A stretch of 44,335 nt of DNA from Phycisphaera sp. TMED9 (lineage in GTDB: Bacteria > Planctomycetota > Phycisphaerae > Phycisphaerales > SM1A02), in assembly GCA_002167845.2 (NCBI GenBank), contig NHBO02000076.1:30376-74710 (forward strand), written 5' to 3'. The notes under the pieces were generated by a model. That model was not told where the DNA came from and did not search any database. It worked only from the letters and a program-made list of their open reading frames with translations. The position numbers were made by a program, and so were the translations under genes. Positions 17,261 through 26,136 of the stretch are shown here, piece after piece. How positions within the stretch are numbered: position 1 is the stretch's first letter; every line of letters begins with the position of its first letter.

Positions 17261-18409
17261 ATGACTCAAGAATCATCACCGTCCGGCGACACCCTGCCGG
17301 ATCGAATCAACGGCAAGCGAATCCTGGTGACCGGCGCTTGCGGCACGGTGGGCGAGTCGCTGATTCGGCAGTTGCTTGAGTCGACCACCAGCCGGCCGAC
17401 TCAGGTCGTTGGATTCGATAACGCGGAGAGCCCGCTTTTCTTTGCGGACCAAAAGTGGCTCAATGACCCACGCGCGAGTTTTCGACTCGGCGATGTTCGT
17501 GATCGCGACGCGATGGTGGAGGTGATGCAGGGGATCGACGTGGTCTTCCACACCGCAGCCCTCAAGCATGTCATTCTCTGCGAGCGATCACCGTACGAAG
17601 CCGTGCAGACGAACATTCTCGGTGTGAACAATGTGATCCATGCCGCGCAGGTGACGAATCCAGAACTTGTGATCTTCACGAGCTCTGACAAGGCGGTGAA
17701 TCCCACGAACGTGATGGGAACTTCGAAACTGATGGGTGAGCGGTTGATGACCGCCGCGAATGCGAATGATCGCGACTGCTCGACGATCTTCGCTTCGACC
17801 AGATTCGGGAACGTTCTCGGGTCGAACGGGTCGGTGATTCCGATCTTCCGGAAGCAGATCATCGGCGGCGGACCAGTGACGCTGACCCATCCCGACATGA
17901 CGAGATTCGTGATGTCGATCGATGAAGCGGTGCGGCTGGTCATCGAAAGTTCTTCGTTCGCTCGCGGGGGTGAAGTATTCATCACGAAGATGCCGGTCAT
18001 CCGCATCGAGGATCTCGCTCGGGTGATGATTGATGAACTCGCGCTTGCGTACGCACGCGACCATCGATCGATCGACATCGAGGTGATCGGGTCGAAGCCC
18101 GGCGAGAAGCTCTACGAGGAGTTGATGAGCGACGAGGAGACTCGGCGTGCGGTGGAACTCAAGGACTACTTCTCGGTCTTGCCGGCCTTCAGAGGTATCT
18201 ACGGCGAGATCGACTACGCCTATCCGGGAATGGTCACCAAGACGGTGACGAACCCATACGTCTCATCGAGCGAGTCATGTCTCAGCCGGGATGAACTTCG
18301 GCAGTTCCTTCTGAGCAATCACTTGCTCGACGAGTCTGGGACCGATCAGACGGGGTCGCTCCGATATTGGCCCGGCGACAAGGAAAAGCTCGCCACCGAA
18401 AAGACCTAA
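17261..18409 (+). CDS. Soluble CapD/FlaA1-family nucleotide-sugar 4,6-dehydratase
   Basis: The 382-residue extended SDR lacks the membrane domain of the larger paralogue at 13269. It has ILVTGACGTVGES (21-33) for NAD(P), HTAALKHV (97-104), and the active-site stretch SSDKAVNPTNVMGTSK (141-156). The catalytic Tyr position is Met152 with Lys156, as in WbpM-like enzymes; PseB/FlaA1 proteins have Tyr there. The C-terminal GSKPGEKLYEELMSDEE is a family hallmark. It probably dehydrates a UDP-HexNAc to a 4-keto-6-deoxy sugar. ATG 17261 has GGAG four to seven bases upstream, and the open frame extending to 16877 is rejected. It converges with the aminotransferase at 18444, which could use its product. 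Substrate and stereochemistry are not determined by sequence. Confidence 0.85.
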   Translation: MTQESSPSGDTLPDRINGKRILVTGACGTVGESLIRQLLESTTSRPTQVVGFDNAESPLFFADQKWLNDPRASFRLGDVRDRDAMVEVMQGIDVVFHTAALKHVILCERSPYEAVQTNILGVNNVIHAAQVTNPELVIFTSSDKAVNPTNVMGTSKLMGERLMTAANANDRDCSTIFASTRFGNVLGSNGSVIPIFRKQIIGGGPVTLTHPDMTRFVMSIDEAVRLVIESSSFARGGEVFITKMPVIRIEDLARVMIDELALAYARDHRSIDIEVIGSKPGEKLYEELMSDEETRRAVELKDYFSVLPAFRGIYGEIDYAYPGMVTKTVTNPYVSSSESCLSRDELRQFLLSNHLLDESGTDQTGSLRYWPGDKEKLATEKT

Positions 18410-18431
18410 GTCGGTTTCGACTCGTCTCTCT
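18409..18431 (+). terminator. Possible weak terminator between convergent genes
   Basis: AGTCG (18409-18413), loop GTTT and CGACT (18418-18422) are followed by a pyrimidine-rich stretch. The 5-bp stem is short. It fits the 34-bp convergent gap but is only a weak candidate. Confidence 0.3.
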
Positions 18432-18443
18432 TTGGTCGATGGA

Positions 18444-19649
18444 TTACGACGTCGTCGAGACGACGGGACGCTGTGCGGCGACCGAGATCACAGAATCGCA
18501 TACGTGGTCGAGTTCCGCCTGGCTCATCGAGGGGAAGAGCGGTAGAGACAGGCAGCCACGCCACCAGCATTCCGCGCCGGGGTACCTGTCGGCAGTGACG
18601 TCCTTCGGGGCGGACCAGCAGGACATCCGGTGCAGTGGCTTGTAATGGACGGAAGTTCCGACCCCTCGTTCAGCAAGATCTTCGATGAAAGCATTCCGAT
18701 CTCTCGGCGAGTCGTCCTCGATCATGACGACGAAGAGATGCCACGAGTGGTCGTCGATCGAGTCGGAGACTTCGGGAAGGCGAATTCCGGGAGTCCCGCT
18801 CAGGCGATCGAGATACTGTTCGACGATGGCCTGCCGTCGAGAACGGAATTCTTCCGCCTGTTCGAGTTGCGCAAGCCCGATCGCCGCTGCGATGTCCGGC
18901 ATGTTGTACTTGTAGCCCGCCGCGATGACGTCGTACTCCCAGGTCGCCGAATCGGTGGTGAATCGATTCCAGGCATCGCGATCGATTCCATGAAGTCGCA
19001 TTCTCCTGACTCGCTCGGCGACCTTCGAATCGTTGGTCACGAGCATTCCACCTTCGCCGGTGGTCATGGTCTTGTTTGCGTAGAAACTGAAGCAGGAGAT
19101 CGTCTCGTCGAGGTTTCCGACGCGGCCCTCCGCCTGGCATTCGTAACTCGTTGGAAAGGCATGCGCAGCGTCTTCGATGACCCGCAATCCTCTTGAATCG
19201 CAGAGATCGAGCAGGCCGGGATCGTCCGTGTCGCCTCGCATGCGAGCCGCCCGCCCGGCGAAATGAACCGGAATGACGACGTCGATGTCACGCTCGCGCT
19301 CGAGCGTCTGGCCGAGCGTTTCATTGGTGAGGAGACCGGTTCCCGGGTCCACGTCTGCGAGAATCACCTCTCCGCCGAGGTAGCGAACCACTTCGGCAGT
19401 CGCGGTGAAGGTGAGCGTCGGGACGACCACGCGGCTGCCGGGGCCGACGCCGGCCGCCTCGCAAGCCAGGTGCAGTGCCGCGGTACAGGAGTTGACGGCG
19501 AGCGCGTGAGCGGCGCCGACCGATGCCGCGAATCTCGTCTCGAATTCCGCGACCTTCGGCCCGGTGGTGAGCCAGCCGCTCTCGATGACCTCTCGGACGT
19601 AGGCGAGCTCGTTGCCCGTGCAGCTCGGGCGTGCGAATGGGACCTTCAT
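18444..19649 (-). CDS. DegT/DnrJ/EryC1-family sugar aminotransferase
   Basis: This 401-residue PLP enzyme has the family N-terminus PFARPSCTGNELAYVREVI with SGWLTTGP (24-31), the phosphate-binding region NSCTAALHLA, IEDAAHAFPT (158-167), and the lysine segment FSFYANKTMTTGEGGML with Lys193. It transfers an amino group from glutamate to a keto sugar nucleotide. Candidate substrates are the 4-keto product of the CapD-like gene just across the convergent gap, or the 3-keto product of the WbpB-like enzyme. The segment resembles 4-amino sugar enzymes more than WbpE, but I cannot decide by eye. It is about 150 bp downstream of the sugar transferase gene on the same strand and ends 34 bp from the convergent CapD-like gene. 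Confidence 0.88.
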   Translation of the reverse strand: MKVPFARPSCTGNELAYVREVIESGWLTTGPKVAEFETRFAASVGAAHALAVNSCTAALHLACEAAGVGPGSRVVVPTLTFTATAEVVRYLGGEVILADVDPGTGLLTNETLGQTLERERDIDVVIPVHFAGRAARMRGDTDDPGLLDLCDSRGLRVIEDAAHAFPTSYECQAEGRVGNLDETISCFSFYANKTMTTGEGGMLVTNDSKVAERVRRMRLHGIDRDAWNRFTTDSATWEYDVIAAGYKYNMPDIAAAIGLAQLEQAEEFRSRRQAIVEQYLDRLSGTPGIRLPEVSDSIDDHSWHLFVVMIEDDSPRDRNAFIEDLAERGVGTSVHYKPLHRMSCWSAPKDVTADRYPGAECWWRGCLSLPLFPSMSQAELDHVCDSVISVAAQRPVVSTTS

Positions 19650-19801
19650 GACGACATCATCCCTGAATCTCCAACGGAATTCCAGTGGCGAGCATGCGAA
19701 TGTATTCGATGGGTAGCTGTTGTCGATTCAATCGCGTTGGAGGCCCGTCCTCGCATCCAGATCGAGCGGGGAGGGCGGGGCTGGTCGGATGTGGACTCCC
19801 A

Positions 19802-20428
19802 TCACGGGCGCTTCGTCTTGGAACGGTGTGACGATCGTCTCGGAAAGAGAACCGTCAGAAACGTGTCCATCATGATCTTGAAGTCGCCCAAGATCGTGCA
19901 TCTGTCGACGTACTGTTCCGCGAGATCGAGCTTCCTCGGGAGGATGTCATTGGCATAGGTCGAACCGGGGTCATCACTGGCCGCGAGGATCTCTTCTTCA
20001 TCCCGGAATTCGATCGAGCCGCGATCGGTGATGCCGGGGCGGACCGACAAGACTCGGGCCCATCGTTCCGGGTACACGGTCGTCCACTTCTCGACTTCGG
20101 GTCGAGGGCCGACGATGCTCATGTCGCCTCGAAGTACGTTCAGGAGCTGTGGCGTCTCATCAAGTTTGCTTCGGCGGAGCCATCGACCGACGTGGGTCAC
20201 CCTCGCCGGAGAACCAAGATCGAACCGGCCGTTCTCCGCGGCCGCATCATCACGCATCGAGCGAAACTTCAGCAGCCGGAATGGCCGCCCGCCACGTCCC
20301 ACTCGGAGTTGCCGAAAGAGGGCCGGGCCGGGAGAGGTGGCTCTCACGAGAATGGCGATCAGGAGCATGGCGGGGGCGAGAAGAACGATCGCGGACGCGG
20401 AAATTCCAATGTCGATGGCACGCTTCAT
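19802..20428 (-). CDS. Polyprenyl-phosphate glycosyl-1-phosphate transferase, PglC-like (initiating enzyme)
   Basis: The 208-residue protein is a small monotopic phosphoglycosyl transferase. It has one N-terminal re-entrant membrane helix (about 8-30), GPALFRQLRVGRGGRPF, KFRSM (54-58), the catalytic Asp-Glu pair D90-E91 in SKLDETPQLLNVL, and GDMSIVGPRPE. These enzymes move a sugar-1-phosphate from a UDP sugar to undecaprenyl phosphate at the cytosolic face and start a repeat unit. Length matches PglC rather than the larger WbaP/WcaJ forms. PglC-type enzymes often use UDP-bacillosamine or related amino sugars, consistent with the PglE- and PglF-like genes nearby. ATG 20426-20428 has AAGGTG upstream. 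It is the only initiating transferase seen in the window, although there are two flippases and two polymerases. It is divergent from the sulfoquinovose synthase gene. Confidence 0.92.
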   Translation of the reverse strand: MKRAIDIGISASAIVLLAPAMLLIAILVRATSPGPALFRQLRVGRGGRPFRLLKFRSMRDDAAAENGRFDLGSPARVTHVGRWLRRSKLDETPQLLNVLRGDMSIVGPRPEVEKWTTVYPERWARVLSVRPGITDRGSIEFRDEEEILAASDDPGSTYANDILPRKLDLAEQYVDRCTILGDFKIMMDTFLTVLFPRRSSHRSKTKRP

Positions 20429-20569
20429 GAGGTCACCTTGCGGGTCTGCGAGGGAACGCTAGGCCGTATTCTCAGTTACGATAGAAGGCTTCGAGGCACA
20501 TTGCAGGGTACGAGATTCTCCTGCCCGCTCCTCCTCCTGCTTCTCTCCCCAACGGACCCTGGTGACCTG

Positions 20570-21718
20570 ATGCGAATTCTGATTCTTGGTGGTGATGGAT
20601 ATCTCGGCTGGCCGACGGCGATGCATTTTTCCGCTCAAGGACACGAGGTCGCCGTGGTGGACAATTACCTCCGTCGGAGGATCGCTCGGGACGAGGACAT
20701 GGAGCCGCTGCTTCAGGATCCGAATCTCCACGATCGTGCCCAGCGGTGGAAGGCCCACTCGGGCCGAGATATCGACGTCTGGATCCGAGATCTTGCCACG
20801 CCGGAAGCCTGCGGCGAAGTGATGGCCGCGTTCCAGCCCGACGTGGTCGTTCACTACGCGGAACAGCCATCGGCGCCCTACTCGATGATTCGAGCCGATG
20901 CGGCTCGGCTGACGCTTGGAAACAATCTTGGCGTCACGCTGAACATGATCCTCGCGGTCCGCGAGCATTGTCCGGACGCCCACATCATCAAGCTGGGCAC
21001 GATGGGGGAGTACGGGACGCCGAACGTCGACATCCCAGAGGGTTGGTTCGATCTGGAATACAACGGCCGCACCGACCGCGCGCTGTTTCCGCGTCAGGCC
21101 GGAAGCCTCTACCACACCACCAAGATCATGGACACCGATCTGCTCTGGTACTACGTGCGGATGTGGGGCCTGCGAGTCACGGATCTCATGCAGGGACCGG
21201 TGTATGGCCTGGTCACCTACGAGAACGAAGGAATCGAGGATCTCCTTCCCGCGTTCGCCTACGACGAGATCTTCGGCACGGTGGTCAACCGATTCGTCGT
21301 CCAGGCGGTCGCCGGGTACCCGTTGACGGTCTACGGCAAGGGTGGCCAGACGCGGGGGTACCTGAACCTCAAGGACACCTTGAACTGCCTTCGGCTCGCG
21401 GCCGAGAATCCCGCGGACAAGGGCGAGCTGCGGATCTTCAATCAGCTCACCGAGACGTTCTCCGTCAACGACCTGGCGAGCAAGGTCAAGACCGTCGGCG
21501 ACTCCCTGGGGATGAACGTCGAGGTCAAGCAGATCGAGAACCCGCGGAAGGAAAAGGAAGAGCATTACTACAACCCCGCGCACACGGGCTTGCTCGAGCT
21601 CGGTCTGGAGCCTCACTTCCTGACCGATGAGCGGGTCGCCGAGATGCTCGAATTCGTGGCGAAGTACCGAGACCGCATCGCGGAGCATCGGATCTTCCGC
21701 GGAGTGAAGTGGGCATGA
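20570..21718 (+). CDS. sqdB: UDP-sulfoquinovose synthase, SQD1/SqdB family
   Basis: The 382-residue extended SDR is a close match to SQD1/SqdB/Agl3, which makes UDP-sulfoquinovose from UDP-glucose and sulfite with bound NAD. Family signatures are numerous: LGGDGYLGWPTA (6-17), VVDNYLRRR (29-37), EQPSAPYSM (98-106), KLGTMGEYGTPNVDIPEG (141-158), RQAGSLYHTTK (175-185), YGKGGQTRGYL, and a C-terminal NPRKEKEEHYYN. Catalytic Thr144, Tyr181, His182 and Lys185 all align with the plant enzyme pattern. ATG 20570 is chosen because the Rossmann strand begins at residue 2; an upstream open frame is noncoding. Its TGA overlaps the next ATG as ATGA, so it opens a polysaccharide operon and not an SQDG lipid operon. 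No SqdX-like lipid glycosyltransferase is visible. The sulfite source is not encoded here. Confidence 0.94.
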   Translation: MRILILGGDGYLGWPTAMHFSAQGHEVAVVDNYLRRRIARDEDMEPLLQDPNLHDRAQRWKAHSGRDIDVWIRDLATPEACGEVMAAFQPDVVVHYAEQPSAPYSMIRADAARLTLGNNLGVTLNMILAVREHCPDAHIIKLGTMGEYGTPNVDIPEGWFDLEYNGRTDRALFPRQAGSLYHTTKIMDTDLLWYYVRMWGLRVTDLMQGPVYGLVTYENEGIEDLLPAFAYDEIFGTVVNRFVVQAVAGYPLTVYGKGGQTRGYLNLKDTLNCLRLAAENPADKGELRIFNQLTETFSVNDLASKVKTVGDSLGMNVEVKQIENPRKEKEEHYYNPAHTGLLELGLEPHFLTDERVAEMLEFVAKYRDRIAEHRIFRGVKWA

Positions 21719-22749
21719 GTTCTCCCGCACGTTGGCTCATCACCGGTGGTTGCGGCTTCATCGGGACCAACCTGATCGAGCGGCTCCTCGCCGACGGGAA
21801 GCAAGTGCGGGTCTTCGACAACCTGACGGTTGGAAGCAGGGATTCCCTTGGTGCGATTTCCAAGTTCGCCGAGGTCACCGACGGTGCCGAGTGGTCGAGT
21901 GGCGTGCAGCTGATGGTGGGCGACATCCGCGAAGCGGCCGAGGTCCGAGAGGCCGCCCGCGGTGCGGAGGTCATCGTCCATCTGGCGGCCAGCACCGGTG
22001 TGCCTCAGTCGGTCGAGGATCCGATGCATGACTGCACCTCGAACGTGATCGGGGTTCTGAACACGCTTGAAGCTGCTCGGCAGGAAAGCGTGAAGCGATT
22101 CATCTTCGCCAGCAGCGGAGCGCCGGCGGGCGAAGTCGAGCCGCCCATCCATGAAGAGGTGGTTCCCAAGCCGGTCTCTCCATACGGAGCCAGCAAACTT
22201 GCGGGCGAAGCGTACTGCTCCGCCTACTCGCGAACCTTCGGCGTCGAATGTGTCGCCTTGCGGTTCGGAAACGTCTACGGTCCGAGGTCCGGGCACAAGA
22301 CGAGCGTGGTGGCGAAGTGGATCGGGCTCGTGCGCGAGGGGGTCCCGCTCGAGATCTACGGCGATGGAACTGCGACCCGGGATTTCATCTTCGTCGGTGA
22401 TCTCATCGATGCCGTGGTGAAGGCCGGAGAAGCGGTGTCAGAGAATGTCGCGGGCGAAGTGTTCCAGATCGCGACGAGTCGTGAGACGACGGTGGGTGAG
22501 GTCGCGGAGACCATTCAGGCCGAGGCTGCAAAGCTCGGAATCGAGGCGCCGTCTGTCGTCTTCGCTGCAGAGAGAGCAGGAGACGTACATCGGAACTATT
22601 CGGACACGAGTAAGGCCGAGAGATTATTGCACTGGAAGGCGTCGACGACCCTTCCGGACGGAGTTCGATTGGTTTTTTCCGAGGTGCTCGGTCGGTCGTC
22701 GGGGATCTCGCGAGACGGATGCGAAGGCTCGGACGGCCGCACTCTCTAG
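21715..22749 (+). CDS. NAD-dependent nucleotide-sugar epimerase/dehydratase
   Basis: The 344-residue extended SDR has the nucleotide motif ITGGCGFIGTNLIERLL, HLAASTGVPQSVEDP, an SSG motif in FASSGAP, and the catalytic YGASKLAGE (Tyr-xxx-Lys). GNVYGPRSGHK and GDGTATRDFIFVGDL are typical of UDP-glucose/UDP-glucuronate 4-epimerases and relatives. It probably interconverts or modifies a UDP sugar for the same polymer as the sulfoquinovose synthase. Its ATG overlaps the synthase stop (ATGA at 21715-21718), so translation is coupled. A GTG six bases upstream is also in frame but less likely. The substrate cannot be set from sequence alone. Confidence 0.88.
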   Translation: MSSPARWLITGGCGFIGTNLIERLLADGKQVRVFDNLTVGSRDSLGAISKFAEVTDGAEWSSGVQLMVGDIREAAEVREAARGAEVIVHLAASTGVPQSVEDPMHDCTSNVIGVLNTLEAARQESVKRFIFASSGAPAGEVEPPIHEEVVPKPVSPYGASKLAGEAYCSAYSRTFGVECVALRFGNVYGPRSGHKTSVVAKWIGLVREGVPLEIYGDGTATRDFIFVGDLIDAVVKAGEAVSENVAGEVFQIATSRETTVGEVAETIQAEAAKLGIEAPSVVFAAERAGDVHRNYSDTSKAERLLHWKASTTLPDGVRLVFSEVLGRSSGISRDGCEGSDGRTL

Positions 22750-22779
22750 CCGGACGGGGAACCGGCGATCTGATGGAAA

Positions 22780-24042
22780 ATGATGCCGCCGAGATCGAAG
22801 CCCATTTCCGACTTCCTGCTCACCCTCGGATCCTCCGGGGCCGCTGCCGGTTTCGGACTCCTGGCGATTCCCTTGATCGCCATCTATTTCTCCGAATCGG
22901 AGGTGGGAGGATTCGCCAGGTTCTCGGCGCTCGCCGGGATCTGCACCGTGCTCGGCGTTCTGCGCAGCGACCAGATCATTGCATTGGCGTCTGATGATCG
23001 GGAGGCTCGAACTTCCACGCTGGTTCCGGTCGGTGCGTCTCTGTTTTTGGCGTTGCCTGCATTCGCTCTTATTGCGGCGCTCTCGTCCAGCGACGAAGGG
23101 GCGTCCCTGGTCAGCATCGTTGTGATCGGTGCTTGGATACCGATATCGACCCTGCAGTCGGCGGGGATCTTCTTTCATCAGCGGCGCGGCGATTTCAAGC
23201 GTCCGGCCTGGAGCAAGATCATCCGTGCGGTGGTCCAGGTCTTGGGCCTCGGCCTGCTGGCGGCGGGATTGGAAGGGACTCTCGTTCTCGCGATCTCCTT
23301 TACCCTGGCGCCGCTCGCAGGTTTGCTTGTCCTTGGGCTGCCGGCCTTCGGAGGTGGAATCGACGGGCGATTGTCGTTGGCCGAGGTTCTTGCCCGGCGT
23401 CGCGCGGATCTCAGATTGCTGGCGCTCTACTCGACCCCTTCGATCGGTCTGGCCCAGATCGTGACGCAGGTTCCCGTCGTGGCCTTCGGTTACGGATTCG
23501 GTGACGCGGCCTCTGGGACGTTCTACATGGCCCGAAGATTGCTCCTTGGTTCGATGCAGCTCGTGGGTATCGCGATCCACCAGGTGTTCCTGCCTCGTTG
23601 GTCCCGGATGCGAGATGCTGGAATCCCGTTTGAGAATGAGTTTCGTCGACTGATTCCAGCATGCCTGGCGGTCATGGCCGCAGTCGGCATCGGACTGGTA
23701 CTGCTTGTTGACATCGCGATCCCGCGGCTCGATCCCGGGCGTTGGGCGGATCTTGGCTGGGTCTCGGCGTGGCTTCTCCCGGCCTTCGTGCTGGCGGGCG
23801 GGGTGATCACCACCCGCTGCTACTGGATCGTCTCGCGGCGGCAGAAGCACGAGTTGCGCGTGAATCTGGCGGGTTCTCTGGTCGTCCTCGTCGGTTTGGG
23901 GGCCATTTTCTTCACAACCTTCCCCAATGCGGTGGTGTGGTTCATGTTGGCGGCCGTGATTGGAAATGGGATGATGATCGCGGCGGCGCTTCGATCCGCA
24001 GGCCGCCAGATCAAGGAGCCAGTTGGAAATGGTCATGCTTGA
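22780..24042 (+). CDS. Polysaccharide flippase, Wzx/MOP family (second copy)
   Basis: The 420-residue protein is strongly hydrophobic with about 12 membrane segments. It has the N-terminal pattern GFGLLAIPLIAIYFSESEVGGFA and the MOP-like segment SKIIRAVVQVLGLGLLAAGL. It should export lipid-linked glycan units and lies inside the sulfoquinovose synthase operon. Start candidates are ATG 22780 and ATG 22783; there is no strong ribosome binding site. It overlaps the following glycosyltransferase by 14 bp if that gene starts at 24029. Together with the first flippase at 12023, this implies either two polymers or an exchange of modules. Confidence 0.8.
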   Translation: MMPPRSKPISDFLLTLGSSGAAAGFGLLAIPLIAIYFSESEVGGFARFSALAGICTVLGVLRSDQIIALASDDREARTSTLVPVGASLFLALPAFALIAALSSSDEGASLVSIVVIGAWIPISTLQSAGIFFHQRRGDFKRPAWSKIIRAVVQVLGLGLLAAGLEGTLVLAISFTLAPLAGLLVLGLPAFGGGIDGRLSLAEVLARRRADLRLLALYSTPSIGLAQIVTQVPVVAFGYGFGDAASGTFYMARRLLLGSMQLVGIAIHQVFLPRWSRMRDAGIPFENEFRRLIPACLAVMAAVGIGLVLLVDIAIPRLDPGRWADLGWVSAWLLPAFVLAGGVITTRCYWIVSRRQKHELRVNLAGSLVVLVGLGAIFFTTFPNAVVWFMLAAVIGNGMMIAAALRSAGRQIKEPVGNGHA

Positions 24043-24826
24043 AGTCCTCGCCTCCACCCAACGATGTCGTGATCCTGAAGCGCAGGCGCGGAAGATGGGA
24101 ATCGACTTCGAACAGGCTTCGCTCTGCATCGTGAACCAGGAGGAAGATCCGGCGGATTGTCGGGATCTCGAGCCGCATCCCGGGCTTCGCATGATCTCCT
24201 TCGCCGAGCGTGGATTGACCCGGAGTCGAAACCGCCTTCTCGCTGCCGCTCGCGGCGACGTCTGCATCATCGCGGACGATGACCAGGTCTTTCTTCCTGA
24301 GGCCTGGCGGACCATTCGGGAGGCTCACGAATCGCAACCCGCCATGTGCCTCATCTCCTTCCAGTACGAGATCGAGGATCGGATCAAGGCGAAGCGGTAT
24401 CACGGCTCGCCGAGGCGCCACAGCCTTCGGACCTTGCACTCTGTCGCTTCCATTGAGATCACCTTCAAGAGGAGTCTTGTTCCCAGTAAGGCCCAATTCG
24501 ACGAGCGTTTCGGGTTGGGAACGGCATACCCTCGCGGTGCCGAGAACATCTTCCTCAACGACCTCCTGAGGTCGGGCGTTCCCATGGCCTACGAGCCCGC
24601 GGTCATCTGTCGGCACCTCGGAACGCCGACGGGAAGGCGGCGGGCCTGCGAGGATCCGCAAGGTGACGGACGGGTGATTGGCGTGGTCGCCCGACGACTC
24701 CACCCCACCCTCTGGCCGCTGTTCGTGCTTCGAGACTGTGCCGCAAGGAAGAAGCAGGGGCTTTCCCTGCGAGGAACGCTGGCCTATGCGGTGAGCGCCT
24801 TCGGTTCAGGGAGGGTCGACGGTTGA
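24029..24826 (+). CDS. Family 2-like glycosyltransferase
   Basis: The 265-residue protein has a compact GT-A pattern: a variable N-terminal strand, RGLTRSRNRLLAAARGDVCIIADDDQVF with the metal-binding Asp run 83-85, then a region with GAENIFLNDLL and a His in CRHLG that resembles the C-terminal catalytic part of GT2 enzymes. It should add a sugar to the lipid-linked glycan at the cytosolic face. Start candidates are TTG 24023, ATG 24029 and ATG 24035. ATG 24029 is preferred because AAGGAG lies ten bases upstream at 24013-24018. It overlaps the flippase gene, and its stop overlaps the next start as TGATG, so it sits firmly in the operon. Donor and acceptor are unknown. Confidence 0.75.
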   Translation: MVMLEVLASTQRCRDPEAQARKMGIDFEQASLCIVNQEEDPADCRDLEPHPGLRMISFAERGLTRSRNRLLAAARGDVCIIADDDQVFLPEAWRTIREAHESQPAMCLISFQYEIEDRIKAKRYHGSPRRHSLRTLHSVASIEITFKRSLVPSKAQFDERFGLGTAYPRGAENIFLNDLLRSGVPMAYEPAVICRHLGTPTGRRRACEDPQGDGRVIGVVARRLHPTLWPLFVLRDCAARKKQGLSLRGTLAYAVSAFGSGRVDG

Positions 24827-26136
24827 TGGCCGCCTCGGTGAGCGGTCGGAGCCGTCGGGATCCGATCCCGTGGGCGCTCTTCGTCTCAGGGCTGGCGGTC
24901 ATCATCTCCACGGCCGTGCCCGGGATCGGCTCGCTTCGACTCGGGCTCGCCTTGCCCAGTCTTCTCGTCTTCGGGTTGGTGATCTGGGGCCGTCGAGTTC
25001 CAAGAGGGATGTTCGGTCCCTTCGATCTGATGGTGCTGCTCGTCGGACTCGCAATGCTCGTCAGCAGTCTCTGGGCGGAGAATCCCGAGGAGGCCATTCG
25101 GAGTTCCGTGTGGGTGGCGATGTCCCTCTCTGCTTTCTTCGCCTTCCGGTTCCTGCTGGCAGCGGTCGGGCTCCGCGTCGGTGCCGCGATCCTCGGTTGG
25201 GCGGGAGGGATCGTCCTCATCGCGTATCTCGTATCCATCGGTGTCAGCAGGATCATGGATGTTCCGTGGCCCGCGACCTGGTGGATGGTGGATCGTGGTT
25301 CGACACGATTCACGGGACTGGCATCGGGGCCGGGGCCTCTTGCCGTCTGCCTCGCGATCTTCCTGTTCTCGGCATTGGTCGGTTGGAAGGCCTGGTCATC
25401 GGCGCAGATCGGGATGCTGGTCGGGTCGCTGGTCGTGATTCTGGCATCACGTTCGCGCACCGGACTCCTCGGCGTCCTTTTTCTCGGCACGCTCTTCCTG
25501 GTCTCCTCCGTCGGTGGGGCCTACGGGCAGTCCATACGGCGGCGGTTGCTCGGTACGGTTGGCTGCATCCTTCTGGTCGGTTGCGGGCTTGGCCTCGCAG
25601 GATTCTGGGGCTGGCTGGGCTCGGATGTCGCGACGAAGCTGGCTTCGTTCATTGACGACAGCAGTCGATTTCGACTCTGGGGCTTTGGTCTCGGGATCTT
25701 CATGGACAACCCCATGGCGGGCCTGGGTCTCGGGCAGGTTCAGCAGGCATTCGAGGCCGGCGACGTGATACCGGGCCTGGGGGCCGAGCTCGGGTCGAAG
25801 GACCTCTGGTTGCACAACACCTACCTCGAGATTGGTGCTGGGGCAGGGGTCATCGCCCTTCTCCCCGTGGCATGGTTGGTGGTTCTGACTCTTCGCAACT
25901 GCTGGATGGCCACGGATCCGACCGCCGGCTACCTGCTGGTCGGTGGGATCTTCACGCAGTTCGCGTTCCATTCCTCCCTGACGACGTCGCTGTTCGCATT
26001 GTCCCTGGCGTTGCTTGCGGAGTTCGTGCAGACGACCCCGCTGGTGTCAGCCAAGTCAGCTCATGAGCGGATTCATCATGGCGATGATGATCGCCGATCG
26101 AGCGTGAATGCAATGAAGAAGGACATCGTGATTTGA
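24826..26136 (+). CDS. O-antigen polymerase/ligase (Wzy_C-type) membrane protein (second copy)
   Basis: The 436-residue protein has about 11 membrane segments and the characteristic Wzy_C elements: ASRSRTGLLGVL, then a loop with SRFRLWGFGLGIFMDNPMAG and GLGLG, and the terminal LHNTYLEIGAGAGV. The arginines and the His-Asn pair are the usual conserved residues of O-antigen ligases and polymerases. It acts at the periplasmic side to polymerise or transfer undecaprenyl-linked glycan. The ATG at 24826 overlaps the glycosyltransferase stop (TGATG), and its own stop overlaps the next TTG start. In the sulfoquinovose operon it is the natural polymerase candidate, but the ligase function is not excluded. 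Confidence 0.85.
   Translation: MAASVSGRSRRDPIPWALFVSGLAVIISTAVPGIGSLRLGLALPSLLVFGLVIWGRRVPRGMFGPFDLMVLLVGLAMLVSSLWAENPEEAIRSSVWVAMSLSAFFAFRFLLAAVGLRVGAAILGWAGGIVLIAYLVSIGVSRIMDVPWPATWWMVDRGSTRFTGLASGPGPLAVCLAIFLFSALVGWKAWSSAQIGMLVGSLVVILASRSRTGLLGVLFLGTLFLVSSVGGAYGQSIRRRLLGTVGCILLVGCGLGLAGFWGWLGSDVATKLASFIDDSSRFRLWGFGLGIFMDNPMAGLGLGQVQQAFEAGDVIPGLGAELGSKDLWLHNTYLEIGAGAGVIALLPVAWLVVLTLRNCWMATDPTAGYLLVGGIFTQFAFHSSLTTSLFALSLALLAEFVQTTPLVSAKSAHERIHHGDDDRRSSVNAMKKDIVI

Noticed and set aside
20570-21718. SqdB as part of an SQDG lipid pathway
   Set aside because: The catalytic family fits, but no SqdX/SqdD-like glycosyltransferase is next to it and the coupled genes are all for polysaccharide. The lipid role cannot be excluded genome-wide.
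22624-24315. A 563-codon minus-strand frame opposite the second flippase
   Set aside because: The translation is highly charged and repetitive, while the plus strand gives a normal membrane transporter.
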